From: UBA2784 sp964494625
Lineage (GTDB): Bacteria; Pseudomonadota; Alphaproteobacteria; Micropepsales; Micropepsaceae
DNA: 64,000 nt
Direction of reading: 5' to 3'
NCBI GenBank assembly: GCA_964494625.1
Contig: CAZBRT010000003.1
Location: 248,001 to 312,000, forward strand
The notes beneath the pieces were generated by a model. That model did no database searches and was not told the origin of the DNA. It saw nothing but the letters and a program-made list of their open reading frames with translations. Positions 44,416-53,402 of this stretch are shown here, one piece after another. A program made the translations under genes and the position numbers. The number at the start of each line of letters is the position of its first letter. Position 1 is the first letter of the stretch.

Positions 44416-45335
44416 GTGCAAAGCATGTAGCCGTCCTTATGGGCGGGTGGTCTTCGGAACGGCCGGTCAGCCTTGTTTCAGGCGCCGAATGCGCCAAGGC
44501 GCTGCGCGGCGAAGGCTATCGCGTCACCGAGGTCGATGTCGGGCCGGATGTTTCCGATGTGTTGTCGCGGCTCAAGCCTGATGTTGCCTTCAATGCGCTG
44601 CACGGACGCTGGGGCGAGGATGGCTGTGTGCAGGGCATCCTCGAGATCTTGCGTATTCCCTATACGCATTCAGGCGTGCTCGCCTCGGCGCTGGCCATGC
44701 ACAAGGAGCGGGCCAAGCACGTGTTCCGCTCGGTCGGGCTCCCGTGCGCCAAGAGCATCGTGGTGCCGCGCAAGCTCGCCTCGGCCTCGCACCAGATGGA
44801 ACCGCCTTATGTGGTGAAGCCCGTCAATGAGGGATCGAGCGTCGGCGTCTTTGTCATCCGGCAGGGCGACAACCGCCCGCCGGGCGAAATCGGGGCGGAT
44901 GACTGGAAGCTGGGCGACGAGGTGATGGTCGAGGAGTTCATTCCCGGCCGCGAGCTGACGGTTGCGGTGGTGGACGGCAAGGGTCTTGCCGTCACCGAGA
45001 TCATCGCACACGCGAAATTCTATGATTTCGACGCCAAATATGCCGAAGGTGGTTCCGAGCACATCATTCCGGCGCGCATTCCTGTCGGCATCGCGCGCGA
45101 GGCCATAAGGCTCGCCGAAGTTGCCCATGCCGCACTCGGCTGCAGGGGCGTGAGCCGCACCGACATCCGCTTTGATGACACCGGCACCGGGCGCGGACGG
45201 CTTGTCATCCTTGAAGTCAATACGCAGCCCGGCATGACGCCCACATCGCTCGTGCCCGAGCAGGCGAAGCACACCGGCACCTCATTTGGCCAGCTTGTGC
45301 GCTGGATGGTGGAGGACGCATCGTGCGACCGCTGA
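44412..45335 (+). CDS. ddl: D-alanine–D-alanine ligase
   Basis: The 307-residue ATP-grasp ligase makes D-Ala-D-Ala for MurF. It has VLMGGWSSERPVSLVSG, FNALHGRWGEDGCVQGILE, PYVVKPVNEGSSVGV, GRELTVAVVDGKGLAVTEI and the C-terminal LEVNTQPGMTPTSLVPEQA. The ATG at 44412 overlaps the murB stop; an earlier in-frame codon at 44352 lies inside murB. Confidence 0.96.
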   Translation: MSAKHVAVLMGGWSSERPVSLVSGAECAKALRGEGYRVTEVDVGPDVSDVLSRLKPDVAFNALHGRWGEDGCVQGILEILRIPYTHSGVLASALAMHKERAKHVFRSVGLPCAKSIVVPRKLASASHQMEPPYVVKPVNEGSSVGVFVIRQGDNRPPGEIGADDWKLGDEVMVEEFIPGRELTVAVVDGKGLAVTEIIAHAKFYDFDAKYAEGGSEHIIPARIPVGIAREAIRLAEVAHAALGCRGVSRTDIRFDDTGTGRGRLVILEVNTQPGMTPTSLVPEQAKHTGTSFGQLVRWMVEDASCDR

Positions 45336-46282
45336 GTTCAGGCCGCTCTGCGCGAATGGCGCGGCAGGCCCGTACCGAGCGGACGGTGCGGCCGGCGCGC
45401 GCGGCTGAACAAACGCGTTCCAAGGTGCGCGCGACAAGGCGTCCGCAGCGCAATCGCTGGCAGCGGTTCAAGGATGCGGTTGGTGAACGGATTGCACGAC
45501 TGCGCCCCGGACGCAGCGCCTATGTGCTGGCCTTCGGCGTTCTTGCTGTCTGCAGCCTTGGTGGTCTGGCCTATGGCGGCTATTTCCGGCCGGTGATCGC
45601 GGCTTTTGACAGCGCGGTTGCGGGCCTGTGGGCGGCAACCGGCATGAATGTCACGGCCATTGATGTCGAGGGCCGCTTCCACACGACGCGCGATGCGCTG
45701 CGCACGGCGTTGCGCGCCGAGCCGGGCAGTCCGATCCTCGACTTTGATCCGGAAGCGGCACGCGCGCGCATCGAGGCGCTGCCCTGGGTCGATGACGCGC
45801 GCGTGCTGCGCCTGTTTCCCTCTACAATCTTTGTCGAGATCACCGAGAAGCACCCCTTCGCGCTGTGGCAGGTGAATGGCGAAGTCTGGCTCATCGAGGA
45901 AGATGGCGGCCTCATCACGCGTGACGACGCGGCGCGCTTTGCCGGTGCTGTGCCCCTGGTCGTGGGCGAGGGGGCGGAAGCGGAGGTCGCCGAACTTGTC
46001 GCTGCCCTTGCCGGACAGCGCGATGTGGCGGCGCATGTGGCGTCGGCGGTGCGGGTTGGCGGGCGGCGCTGGGATCTCATCCTCGTCACCGGCGCGCGGG
46101 TGAAGCTGCCCGAATCAAACCTCGCCGATGCGCTCAAGGACCTTGCGCGCCTTGATGCCGAACAGGGTCTCTTCGCAAAGGACATCGAATCTGTTGATTT
46201 GAGGTTGCCGGACCGCATCACCGTGGTCCCGCGTGCGGCCGGGGGGCCGGGGGACGGCGTGCAAAGAGGCGAAGACCTATGA
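45323..46282 (+). CDS. ftsQ: cell division protein FtsQ
   Basis: The 319-residue bitopic protein has a basic cytoplasmic tail of about 60 residues (many R), a transmembrane helix (AYVLAFGVLAVCSLGGLAYGG) and a POTRA domain (VTAIDVEGRFHTTRDALRTAL). The FtsQ beta domain follows (LPWVDDARVLRLFPSTIFVEI and later VKLPESNLADALKDLARL). It links FtsB/L to the divisome. The start is GTG at 45323, 13 bases inside ddl. Confidence 0.92.
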   Translation: MRPLSSGRSARMARQARTERTVRPARAAEQTRSKVRATRRPQRNRWQRFKDAVGERIARLRPGRSAYVLAFGVLAVCSLGGLAYGGYFRPVIAAFDSAVAGLWAATGMNVTAIDVEGRFHTTRDALRTALRAEPGSPILDFDPEAARARIEALPWVDDARVLRLFPSTIFVEITEKHPFALWQVNGEVWLIEEDGGLITRDDAARFAGAVPLVVGEGAEAEVAELVAALAGQRDVAAHVASAVRVGGRRWDLILVTGARVKLPESNLADALKDLARLDAEQGLFAKDIESVDLRLPDRITVVPRAAGGPGDGVQRGEDL

Positions 46283-47580
46283 GGGGGAACGGCAAGACAT
46301 CGCCGCGCGACCGGAACCGTGCGCCAGCGCGGCCGGGCACCTATGTCGCGCTTGATGTCGGTTCCTCCAAGGTTGCGTGCATCATCGCGCGGGTCGAGCC
46401 GGGCAAGAACGGCGAGCGCGCGCAGACGCGGATGATCAGCGTCGGCCACCAGCTTTCGCGCGGCATGCGCTCTGGTGCGGTGGTGGACATGGACCGGGCA
46501 GGGGAATCCATCCGTGCTGCGGTTGCGACTGCCGAGAACCATGCCGAGACGAAGGTCAACAATGTCTTCATCTCTTTCTCCTGTGGCCAGCCGCAGAGCC
46601 TGACAACGCGCGGCGAGACACCGATCACGGGCGGCGAGGTTGGCGTGGCCGACATCAAGCGCGCGCTGGCGGCCGCGCGTCAGCGGGCGGATACGGGCGA
46701 CCGCGAGATCGTCCACTCGATCCCTTTGGGCTATACGGTTGATGGCACCCCGAAGATCGTCGATCCGCGCGGCATGTTCGGCGAAAATCTGGGCGTGGGC
46801 GTGCATGTGGTGACGGCAGCGCCGGGTCCGCTCCAGAATCTGGAGCTGTGTGTCGAGAACTGCCATCTGCGTGTGGCCGGGCGTGCATTCAGCGCCTATG
46901 CGGCGGGTCTGTCCTGCCTTGTCACCGACGAGATGAGCCTTGGGGCAACCGTCATCGACATGGGCGGCGGGGTGACTTCGATTGCCGTCTTCTCGGAGGG
47001 GGCGCTCGTCCATACCGACACGATCAGCATCGGCGGTGATCACATCACGCGCGATGTCGCGACCGGGCTTTCGACCTCCGTCCGCCACGCCGAGCGCCTG
47101 AAGACGATGCATGGCAGCGCCATACCGGGTCCGGCTGACGAACGTGAACTCATTTCCGTGCCCTTGATGGGCGAAGACGATGCCGATGACGCCAACCAGA
47201 CGCCGCGCGCGCAGCTCACGCGCATTGTGCAGCCGCGCCTTGAAGAGACATTTGAGCTCATCCGCGAAAGGCTGTCGGCATCGGGCGTAGCAGACCGGCT
47301 TGGCCGCCGGGTTGTCTTGACGGGCGGCGCGAGCCAGATGACGGGGCTTCGCGAGTTTGCAGGCCGCGTGCTTGAACGCCAGGTGCGGCTTGGCCGCCCG
47401 CTCAAGATGCAAGGACTTGCCGAGATCGCCAGTGGTCCCGCTTTTGCCGCGTGCGCCGGCCTTGTGCACTTCGCGCAGTCGGGCGGGCATGAGGGCGATG
47501 CGCCCCAACCGATATCGACGCATGCCAGAAGCTCGGCCTTTGGCCGTTTTGGCGCATGGGTGAAGGAAAATCTGCTATGA
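46279..47580 (+). CDS. ftsA: cell division protein FtsA
   Basis: The 433-residue actin-like protein tethers FtsZ to the membrane. ATPase motifs are YVALDVGSSKVACIIARV, GATVIDMGGGVTSIAVFSEG and VVLTGGASQMTGLREFA. The SHS2/1C subdomain carries HSIPLGYTVDG, and the C-terminal amphipathic helix is FGRFGAWVKENLL. It overlaps ftsQ by four bases. Confidence 0.96.
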   Translation: MRGNGKTSPRDRNRAPARPGTYVALDVGSSKVACIIARVEPGKNGERAQTRMISVGHQLSRGMRSGAVVDMDRAGESIRAAVATAENHAETKVNNVFISFSCGQPQSLTTRGETPITGGEVGVADIKRALAAARQRADTGDREIVHSIPLGYTVDGTPKIVDPRGMFGENLGVGVHVVTAAPGPLQNLELCVENCHLRVAGRAFSAYAAGLSCLVTDEMSLGATVIDMGGGVTSIAVFSEGALVHTDTISIGGDHITRDVATGLSTSVRHAERLKTMHGSAIPGPADERELISVPLMGEDDADDANQTPRAQLTRIVQPRLEETFELIRERLSASGVADRLGRRVVLTGGASQMTGLREFAGRVLERQVRLGRPLKMQGLAEIASGPAFAACAGLVHFAQSGGHEGDAPQPISTHARSSAFGRFGAWVKENLL

Positions 47581-47773
47581 ATATGCGAATCACGCCGGTG
47601 CCAGACCGGCCGTTCCGATTCATGGCAACCGGAATTGACGTGCTTTGCGTAACCAGCTTTGCCTAACTTGCCTTGCGTGAATTCGGAATTGAACGCGTAT
47701 CAAAGTCGGCCCGTCAGAGGCTGGCAGAAAAACAAACGAGCCTGGGGGGGATTGGCCATCTCATCGCGGAGTA
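47581..47773 (+). promoter_or_regulatory. ftsA–ftsZ intergenic region with two GANTC sites
   Basis: This 193-base gap is the longest inside the cluster and probably holds an ftsZ promoter. It contains GAATC at 47587–47591 and GATTC at 47617–47621, both CcrM-type GANTC sites. No convincing CtrA box was found. AGCCTGGGGGGG (about 47740–47751) may give a ribosome site, but it lies some 25 bases before ftsZ. Confidence 0.45.
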
Positions 47774-49477
47774 ATGACTGACATGTCCATCAATTTCCGG
47801 AAGCCGGATGATCCGGAGCTCAAGCCCCGCATCGTGGTCTTTGGCGTCGGCGGTGCCGGTGGCAATGCTGTCTCGAACATGCTTGCCGCCCAGCTGCAGG
47901 GTGTCGAGTTCGTGGTTGCCAACACCGATGCGCAGGCGCTTGCAAACAGCGGCGCGAACCGGCGCATCCAGCTTGGCACGGTGATCACGCAGGGGCTTGG
48001 CGCAGGCTCGCGTCCCGAAATCGGCGCGCAGGCGGCAGACGCCTCGCTTGACGAGATCATTGACGCGCTCCAGGGCTGCCACATGGCCTTCATCACCGCC
48101 GGTATGGGCGGTGGCACGGGCACCGGTGCGGCACCCGTCATTGCGCGCGCTGCGCGGGATCATGGCATCCTGACCGTCGGCGTTGTCACCAAGCCCTTCC
48201 AGTTTGAAGGCCAGCGCCGCATGCGCGTGGCCGAGGACGGCATCAAGGCGATGCAGGAAGTGGTTGATACGCTCATCGTCATTCCGAACCAGAATCTTTT
48301 CCGCGTCGCCAACGAGAAGACAACCTTCGCGCAGGCCTTCAAGATGGCCGACGAAGTGCTGCACTCGGGCGTGCGGGGCATCACCGACCTTATGGTGATC
48401 CCGGGCCTGATGAATCTCGACTTTGCCGACGTCCGCACCGTGATGAGCGAGATGGGCAAGGCGATGATGGGCACGGGCGAGGCCGATGGCGATCAGCGCG
48501 CCATCAAGGCGGCCGAGGCGGCGATCTCCAATCCGCTCCTGGACGACGTGTCGATGAAGGGCGCGCGCGGCCTTCTGATCCACATCACCGGCGGCATGGA
48601 CCTTACCCTGTTCGAGGTGGACGAGGCGGCGACCCGCATCCGTGATGAGGTCGATCCGGACGCCAATGTGAAAGTCGGCTCGACCTTTGATCCGTCGCTC
48701 GAGGGCCGGGTGCGTGTGTCGGTCGTTGCGACCGGCATTGATGCCGCCCTTGCCCGGCGCGAAGTCCCGCGCATGGAGCCGGTACGTCAGGAAGCACCGC
48801 GTACGACCCAGTTGCGGACAGTTGGCCGCGGCGGCGCTGCGCTTGCGCCAGCGGCTTCGCCCGTAACGGGTGCACAATTGCGTGCCAATCCGGTGCGCCA
48901 GATGCAGCACCAGCTGGCAGCAGAAGCAACCGCCCTCAATGAGATGGCGCCGGTCGCCGAGCAAGTCGTCGCCCGCCAGGTCGTCGATACGCGGCCGGAA
49001 GAGGAGATGATGCTGGGCGGACAGGACGCGCCGATCATCGCCGAAGCGCGCGAGCATCATGTGATGCCGTCGATGCAGCCCCAGGCGCGGGCCGTCCGGC
49101 GGTTTGATGACATTGCGATCCAGGCCGAAGCTGATCGGGCACGGGCGGCAGCACTTGCGCGTCCCATTCCGCCCGCTCCGGAAAAGCCCAAGGGCGGCTT
49201 CATGTCGAGCATCTTTGGTGCCCGCAAGGCAAAGGAAGAGCCGATCACTCCGCCTGCGCCCGCGCCCCGTCGTACCGCCGCTGCCGCTCCGGCAGCGCCG
49301 TCTTGGCCCGGTGCGCGCGAGGCGCAGCAGGAAGCCCCGGCGCGTGAGCCCCGGTTTGATGCCCCCGAGCCGCGTGCCAGGGCGACTGCTACGGCCAAGA
49401 TGGGGGAGACGCCGTCGCTTTTCCCCAACAATCCGGGTGACGACCAGTTGGACATCCCGGCGTTTCTTCGTCGCTAG
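47774..49477 (+). CDS. ftsZ: cell division GTPase FtsZ
   Basis: The 567-residue tubulin homologue has GTPase motifs FGVGGAGGNAVSNML, ITAGMGGGTGTGAAPVIA and the T7-like NLDFADVRTVMSEMGKAMMG. After the core (about 1–320) comes an unusually long linker of about 230 residues rich in A, P, R and Q, then the conserved C-terminal peptide (DQLDIPAFLRR) that binds FtsA. Long linkers are characteristic of alphaproteobacterial FtsZ. A second ATG three codons in (MSINF) is possible. Confidence 0.97.
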   Translation: MTDMSINFRKPDDPELKPRIVVFGVGGAGGNAVSNMLAAQLQGVEFVVANTDAQALANSGANRRIQLGTVITQGLGAGSRPEIGAQAADASLDEIIDALQGCHMAFITAGMGGGTGTGAAPVIARAARDHGILTVGVVTKPFQFEGQRRMRVAEDGIKAMQEVVDTLIVIPNQNLFRVANEKTTFAQAFKMADEVLHSGVRGITDLMVIPGLMNLDFADVRTVMSEMGKAMMGTGEADGDQRAIKAAEAAISNPLLDDVSMKGARGLLIHITGGMDLTLFEVDEAATRIRDEVDPDANVKVGSTFDPSLEGRVRVSVVATGIDAALARREVPRMEPVRQEAPRTTQLRTVGRGGAALAPAASPVTGAQLRANPVRQMQHQLAAEATALNEMAPVAEQVVARQVVDTRPEEEMMLGGQDAPIIAEAREHHVMPSMQPQARAVRRFDDIAIQAEADRARAAALARPIPPAPEKPKGGFMSSIFGARKAKEEPITPPAPAPRRTAAAAPAAPSWPGAREAQQEAPAREPRFDAPEPRARATATAKMGETPSLFPNNPGDDQLDIPAFLRR

Positions 49478-49553
49478 TGGGGCCGGTAACGAAAGGGCCT
49501 CGCGGACAGATCGCCGCAGTTCCGAAACGTAAACAGTACTCATCTTGCGTGCG

Positions 49554-49578
49554 CCCCGGCCAGAAATGGCCGGGGTTT
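49554..49578 (+). terminator. Rho-independent terminator after ftsZ
   Basis: A perfect 8-bp stem CCCCGGCC (49554–49561)/GGCCGGGG (49568–49575) with a six-base loop is followed by TTT. The T-run is short, so termination may be partial. Confidence 0.7.
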
Positions 49579-49614
49579 CGCGTTTCAGGTTTGATTCCGG
49601 TTCTCCCGTTAACC

Positions 49615-49638
49615 CTCTGTTATCCCTATGTAACAGAG
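49615..49638. promoter_or_regulatory. 24-bp inverted repeat upstream of lpxC
   Basis: CTCTGTTA (49615–49622) and TAACAGAG (49631–49638) form a perfect inverted repeat around an 8-base spacer, immediately after GTTAAC. It lies about 52 bases before the lpxC start. It has the geometry of a dimeric operator; the short TTAAC half-site next to it is weakly CtrA-like. Confidence 0.5.
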
Positions 49639-49690
49639 AGAAACAATCAGTCATTTCCCCCAAGGGCCGCTGCCTCTTACGAGTCCGGGC

Positions 49691-50662
49691 ATGGCTGCGT
49701 ATCGGCCGCCAACGGGGAAGTTGCCAGTGCTCCAGTCAAGCCAGACCACGCTGCGTTCCAGCGTAACGACCACGGGTGTCGGCCTGCATAGCGGCCGCCC
49801 GGTGCGCATGACCATGCGTCCCGCCGCCGCCAATACCGGCATCATCTTCCACCGCACCGACATTGGCGGCCGGAACGGCGATGTCGTGGCCCGGTTCGAC
49901 AATGTCCATTCGACCAAGCTCTCGACCTGCATGCGCAATGCGGCGGGCACCGAGGTGTGCACGGTCGAGCATGTGATGGCCGCCCTTTACGGGCTTGGCG
50001 TCGACAATGTGCTGATCGAGCTGGACGGCAAGGAAGCCCCCATCAAGGACGGCAGCGCGCTTCCCTTCGTGGACATGATCCTGAAAGCCGGGATCCTTGA
50101 CCTTGGCGTTGTCCGCCGGGCCATGCGCATCCGGCGCAGCGTCAAGGTGAGCGACGGCAACAAGTCGGCGGCGCTTCACCCGCATGCGGGTTTCCGGGTG
50201 CGCTGCGAGATCGATTTTGACGCCGAGGTGATTTCCCGCCAGGTGAAGGACGTTGAGCTTTCGGTACCAGGTGCTTTTGCAACCCAGGTCGCCGATGCCC
50301 GCACCTTCGTGCGCAAGTCCGACATCGACATGCTGCAGAAGAATGGCCTTGGGCTGGGCGGTTCGCTCGACAATGCGGTCGTCGTGGACGGCGACCGGAT
50401 CCTGAACCCGGATGGCCTGCGCACAGCGGATGAATTCGTGCGTCACAAGGCGCTTGATGTGGTCGGTGACCTGTCACTGGCCGGGTATCCGATTCTCGGC
50501 CGCTTCGACGGTGTGCGCATGGGGCATGCGCTGAACAACCGCCTTCTGACGGCGTTGTTCGAGCAACCGGATGCCTATGAGATCGTGACACTGGGTCGCC
50601 GGGTCACGGAAAAGGCGGGCGACCGCCGCCTGGCCACCGCTGCTGCTGCCGCCGCCTTCTAA
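49691..50662 (+). CDS. lpxC: UDP-3-O-acyl-GlcNAc deacetylase LpxC
   Basis: The 323-residue zinc deacetylase commits lipid A synthesis. Zinc ligands are His94 (TVEHVMAALYG), His252 and Asp256 (VRHKALDVVGDL). GVGLHSGRPVRMTMRPA and LGGSLDNAVV are also present. It carries a roughly 16-residue N-terminal extension compared with the E. coli protein, and no internal start offers a better fit. The last residues are Ala-rich. Confidence 0.95.
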   Translation: MAAYRPPTGKLPVLQSSQTTLRSSVTTTGVGLHSGRPVRMTMRPAAANTGIIFHRTDIGGRNGDVVARFDNVHSTKLSTCMRNAAGTEVCTVEHVMAALYGLGVDNVLIELDGKEAPIKDGSALPFVDMILKAGILDLGVVRRAMRIRRSVKVSDGNKSAALHPHAGFRVRCEIDFDAEVISRQVKDVELSVPGAFATQVADARTFVRKSDIDMLQKNGLGLGGSLDNAVVVDGDRILNPDGLRTADEFVRHKALDVVGDLSLAGYPILGRFDGVRMGHALNNRLLTALFEQPDAYEIVTLGRRVTEKAGDRRLATAAAAAAF

Positions 50663-50875
50663 GCAACTGATTTTCGGGCAATTAAAGCCTGTTCATGGGG
50701 TGCTTTCCCCTTGAACATGAACTAGCGGTTTGCCGCGTCATCCCTTAAACAGGTGCACCCATGCCTCCGGGGCGCATGCGCGAGCGCGTGCGGCAGGAGG
50801 TGTTCCCCCGGTCTTCCGGCGAGGATAAAGGGCGGTCGTCTGCCGCCCTTCCCGCCGCTTAGAGGTTGTTCGCCG

Positions 50876-51715
50876 ATGTTTTCTGATCTTGCGAAATTTG
50901 GCCGCGCGGTTCTGGTGGCGGTTGTCGCTGCCACAAGTTTCTCGCTCGCAGGCTGTTCGAGCGATGATGCCGAGGAGATCGAATATATCGAGCGGCCGGT
51001 CGAGCTGCTTTATGCCGATGCGCTCGTCCTTTTCCGCCGCAAGGACTATCGCGGGGCCGCGCCCCTGTTCGAGGAAGTGGAGCGCCAGCATCCCTATTCG
51101 GTCTGGGCGCGCCGGTCGATCCTGATGTCGGCCTTCTGCTATTACGAGGTCAACAAATACCAGCAGGCCGTGCTCGCGGCTGAACGCTTCATCGCGCTTC
51201 ATCCCGGCAACAAGGATGTGGCCTACGCCTTTTACCTCAAGGCCGTGTCCTACTACGAACAGATCAGCGACGTGGGCCGCGACCAGCGGACGACGCAGCA
51301 GGCGCTGATTGCCCTCAACGACGTCGTCCAGCGCTTTCCGCAGACGTCCTACGCACGTGACGCGCGCCTCAAGATCGACCTGACGCTGGACCATCTTGCC
51401 GGCAAGGAAATGTCGGTCGGTCGCTACTACCTCCAGCGCGAGCAGTATGTGGCCGCGATCAATCGCTTCAGGTCCGTGATCGATGCTTATCAATCCACCT
51501 CGCAGGTGCCCGAGGCACTGCACCGGTTGGTTGAGGCGTATATGGCGCTGGGCGTCATTCCCGAGGCACAGAAATATGCCGCCGTGCTCGGCCACAACTT
51601 CCCCGGCTCCGAATGGTACGAGGCGTCCTATGCCCTGATGACGGACGCCAATCTTGCGCCCGCCACCGAGGTTGATGACGACATTCTCGGCGACATCTGG
51701 GGCTTCTTCTTCTGA
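50876..51715 (+). CDS. bamD: outer-membrane assembly lipoprotein BamD
   Basis: The 279-residue lipoprotein has lipobox SLAGC (Cys27) and TPR-type helical repeats (ELLYADALVLFRRKDYRGA, VLAAERFIALHPGNKDVAYAFYLKA, QRFPQTSYARDARLKID). It is the essential partner of BamA in outer-membrane protein insertion. ATG at 50876 starts the signal peptide. Upstream (50828–50850) a hairpin AAGGGCGG/CCGCCCTT without T-run lies in the 213-base gap after lpxC. Confidence 0.94.
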   Translation: MFSDLAKFGRAVLVAVVAATSFSLAGCSSDDAEEIEYIERPVELLYADALVLFRRKDYRGAAPLFEEVERQHPYSVWARRSILMSAFCYYEVNKYQQAVLAAERFIALHPGNKDVAYAFYLKAVSYYEQISDVGRDQRTTQQALIALNDVVQRFPQTSYARDARLKIDLTLDHLAGKEMSVGRYYLQREQYVAAINRFRSVIDAYQSTSQVPEALHRLVEAYMALGVIPEAQKYAAVLGHNFPGSEWYEASYALMTDANLAPATEVDDDILGDIWGFFF

Positions 51716-51737
51716 CAGTCCACGCGGATGAACCCGC

Positions 51738-53402
51738 ATGATCCGCCAGGTCGCGATCCGTGACATTGTTCTCATCGACCGGGCGGAGCTTGCGTTCGAT
51801 GCTGGCCTGTGCGCGCTGACCGGCGAAACGGGCGCGGGCAAATCCATCCTCCTTGATGCCTTGTCGTTGGCGCTTGGCCGCCGCAATGACCGCGCCGCCG
51901 TGCGCCAGGGCGCAGCGCAAGGATCTGTCAGCGTTACTTTCACGCCCCCCGCGCGCCATCCTGCCTTTGCCCTTCTGGCCGACAGTGGCATCGACGCCGA
52001 AGACGAGATCATCGTGCGTCGACAGGTCGTGCCCGAGGGGCGCGCGCGGGCCTTTGTCAATGATCAGGCGGTCAGTGCGCAGTTCCTGCGCGCGCTGGGC
52101 GATACGCTGGTCGAAATCCATGGTCAGCATGACGAGCGCGGCCTTCTGAGCGCGGCCCAGCATCGCGGCCTGCTTGACGGGTTCGGACGCCTTGAAGGCG
52201 AAGCGCAGGCGGTTGGCACCGCCCATGGTGCGTGGCGCCAGGCCGAAGACGCCCTTGCCGGATTTGATGCGGCGCTCGCGCAGGCACGCGCTGACGCCGA
52301 TTACACGGCTCATGCCGCCAAAGAACTCGCGCGGCTCAATGCGCAGGTGAACGAGGAAGAGACGCTGGCAGCGGAACGCGCGCTCCTGACCGCATCCGAG
52401 AAAATCGCGGGCGAACTGGCGGCAGCGGTCGACTTGATTGCGGGTGGCGACAAGGCGATCGACGTGCGGCTGGCCGGTGCGCAGCGGCGGCTGGAGCGCC
52501 TTCAGACTGTTGCACAGGGGTTGCTCGATCCCGCGATTGAAGCCATTGCGCGAGCCGCCACCGAGGCCATGGAAGCGCGCGCGCAGGCCGAGGCTGTGCT
52601 GGAGCGGCTCGCCTTTGATCCCGTGCGACTGGAAAAAATCGACGACCGCCTGCAGGCGCTGCGTGATATCGCGCGCAAATACCGGGTGACGCCCGATGCG
52701 CTGCCGGAACTCGCCGCACGGTTTGCAAGCCAGGTGCGCGGTCTTGAAGACAGTGAAGCCGAGCGCCGGAAACTTGCCGATGCCGTGAAACGCTGCAAGG
52801 CCGTGTTCGATGATGCAGCGGCAAGCCTCTCGCTTGCGCGCAGGGCGGCGGCAACGCGCCTTGGCGAAAGCGTGGCAAAGGAACTGAAACCGCTGAAGCT
52901 GGAACGGGCGCAGTTTTCGGTCATGGTCGAGAATGCTCCCCCATCGCCCGCCGGCATTGACCGGGCCGAGTTCCTTCTGGCGACAACGCCCGGGGCCGCC
53001 CTGCAGCCACTCACAAAGATTGCCTCGGGCGGTGAATTGGCGCGCATCGTGCTTGCGCTCAAAGTGGCGCTGCTGCAACGCGGCTCGGCGCCCACCCTCA
53101 TTTTCGACGAAGTGGATCAGGGGATCGGCGGTGCCGTTGCGGATGCGGTGGGCTTGCGCCTCAAGCGCCTTGCGCAATCGGCACAGGTGATCGTGGTGAC
53201 GCATTCGCCGCAGGTGGCGGCACGCGCCAATCATCATTTCCGCATTACCAAGCGCGCGCGGGGCAGTGGCGCTGAAACGCGCGTCGAAGCGCTTGATGCG
53301 GACGGGCGCCGCGAGGAGATCGCGCGCATGCTGTCGGGTGCGACCGTGACGCAGGAGGCACGGGCGGCAGCTGACCGGCTGATGGAAGCAGGGCGGCGAT
53401 GA
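51738..53402 (+). CDS. recN: DNA repair protein RecN
   Basis: The 554-residue SMC-like ATPase acts in double-strand break repair. Walker A is GETGAGKS (29–36). HGQHDERGLL follows the hinge-proximal region. Coiled coils occupy about 200–370, and the distal ATPase half has IASGGELARIVLALKVAL, LIFDEVDQGIGGAVADAVG and VVTHSPQVAARA. Its stop overlaps the ligA start (ATGA). Confidence 0.96.
   Translation: MIRQVAIRDIVLIDRAELAFDAGLCALTGETGAGKSILLDALSLALGRRNDRAAVRQGAAQGSVSVTFTPPARHPAFALLADSGIDAEDEIIVRRQVVPEGRARAFVNDQAVSAQFLRALGDTLVEIHGQHDERGLLSAAQHRGLLDGFGRLEGEAQAVGTAHGAWRQAEDALAGFDAALAQARADADYTAHAAKELARLNAQVNEEETLAAERALLTASEKIAGELAAAVDLIAGGDKAIDVRLAGAQRRLERLQTVAQGLLDPAIEAIARAATEAMEARAQAEAVLERLAFDPVRLEKIDDRLQALRDIARKYRVTPDALPELAARFASQVRGLEDSEAERRKLADAVKRCKAVFDDAAASLSLARRAAATRLGESVAKELKPLKLERAQFSVMVENAPPSPAGIDRAEFLLATTPGAALQPLTKIASGGELARIVLALKVALLQRGSAPTLIFDEVDQGIGGAVADAVGLRLKRLAQSAQVIVVTHSPQVAARANHHFRITKRARGSGAETRVEALDADGRREEIARMLSGATVTQEARAAADRLMEAGRR

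Noticed and set aside
45580..47523. Long open frame (about 650 codons) antisense to ftsQ/ftsA
   Set aside because: GC-rich shadow: composition is Arg/His-rich and lacks any domain, while the plus strand encodes clear FtsQ and FtsA.
47714..49663. Long open frame antisense to ftsZ
   Set aside because: Shadow frame without recognisable motifs; the plus strand is FtsZ over its full length.
50828..50850. Terminator after lpxC
   Set aside because: The 8-bp hairpin AAGGGCGG/CCGCCCTT has no T-run and lies close to bamD, so it is not called as a terminator.
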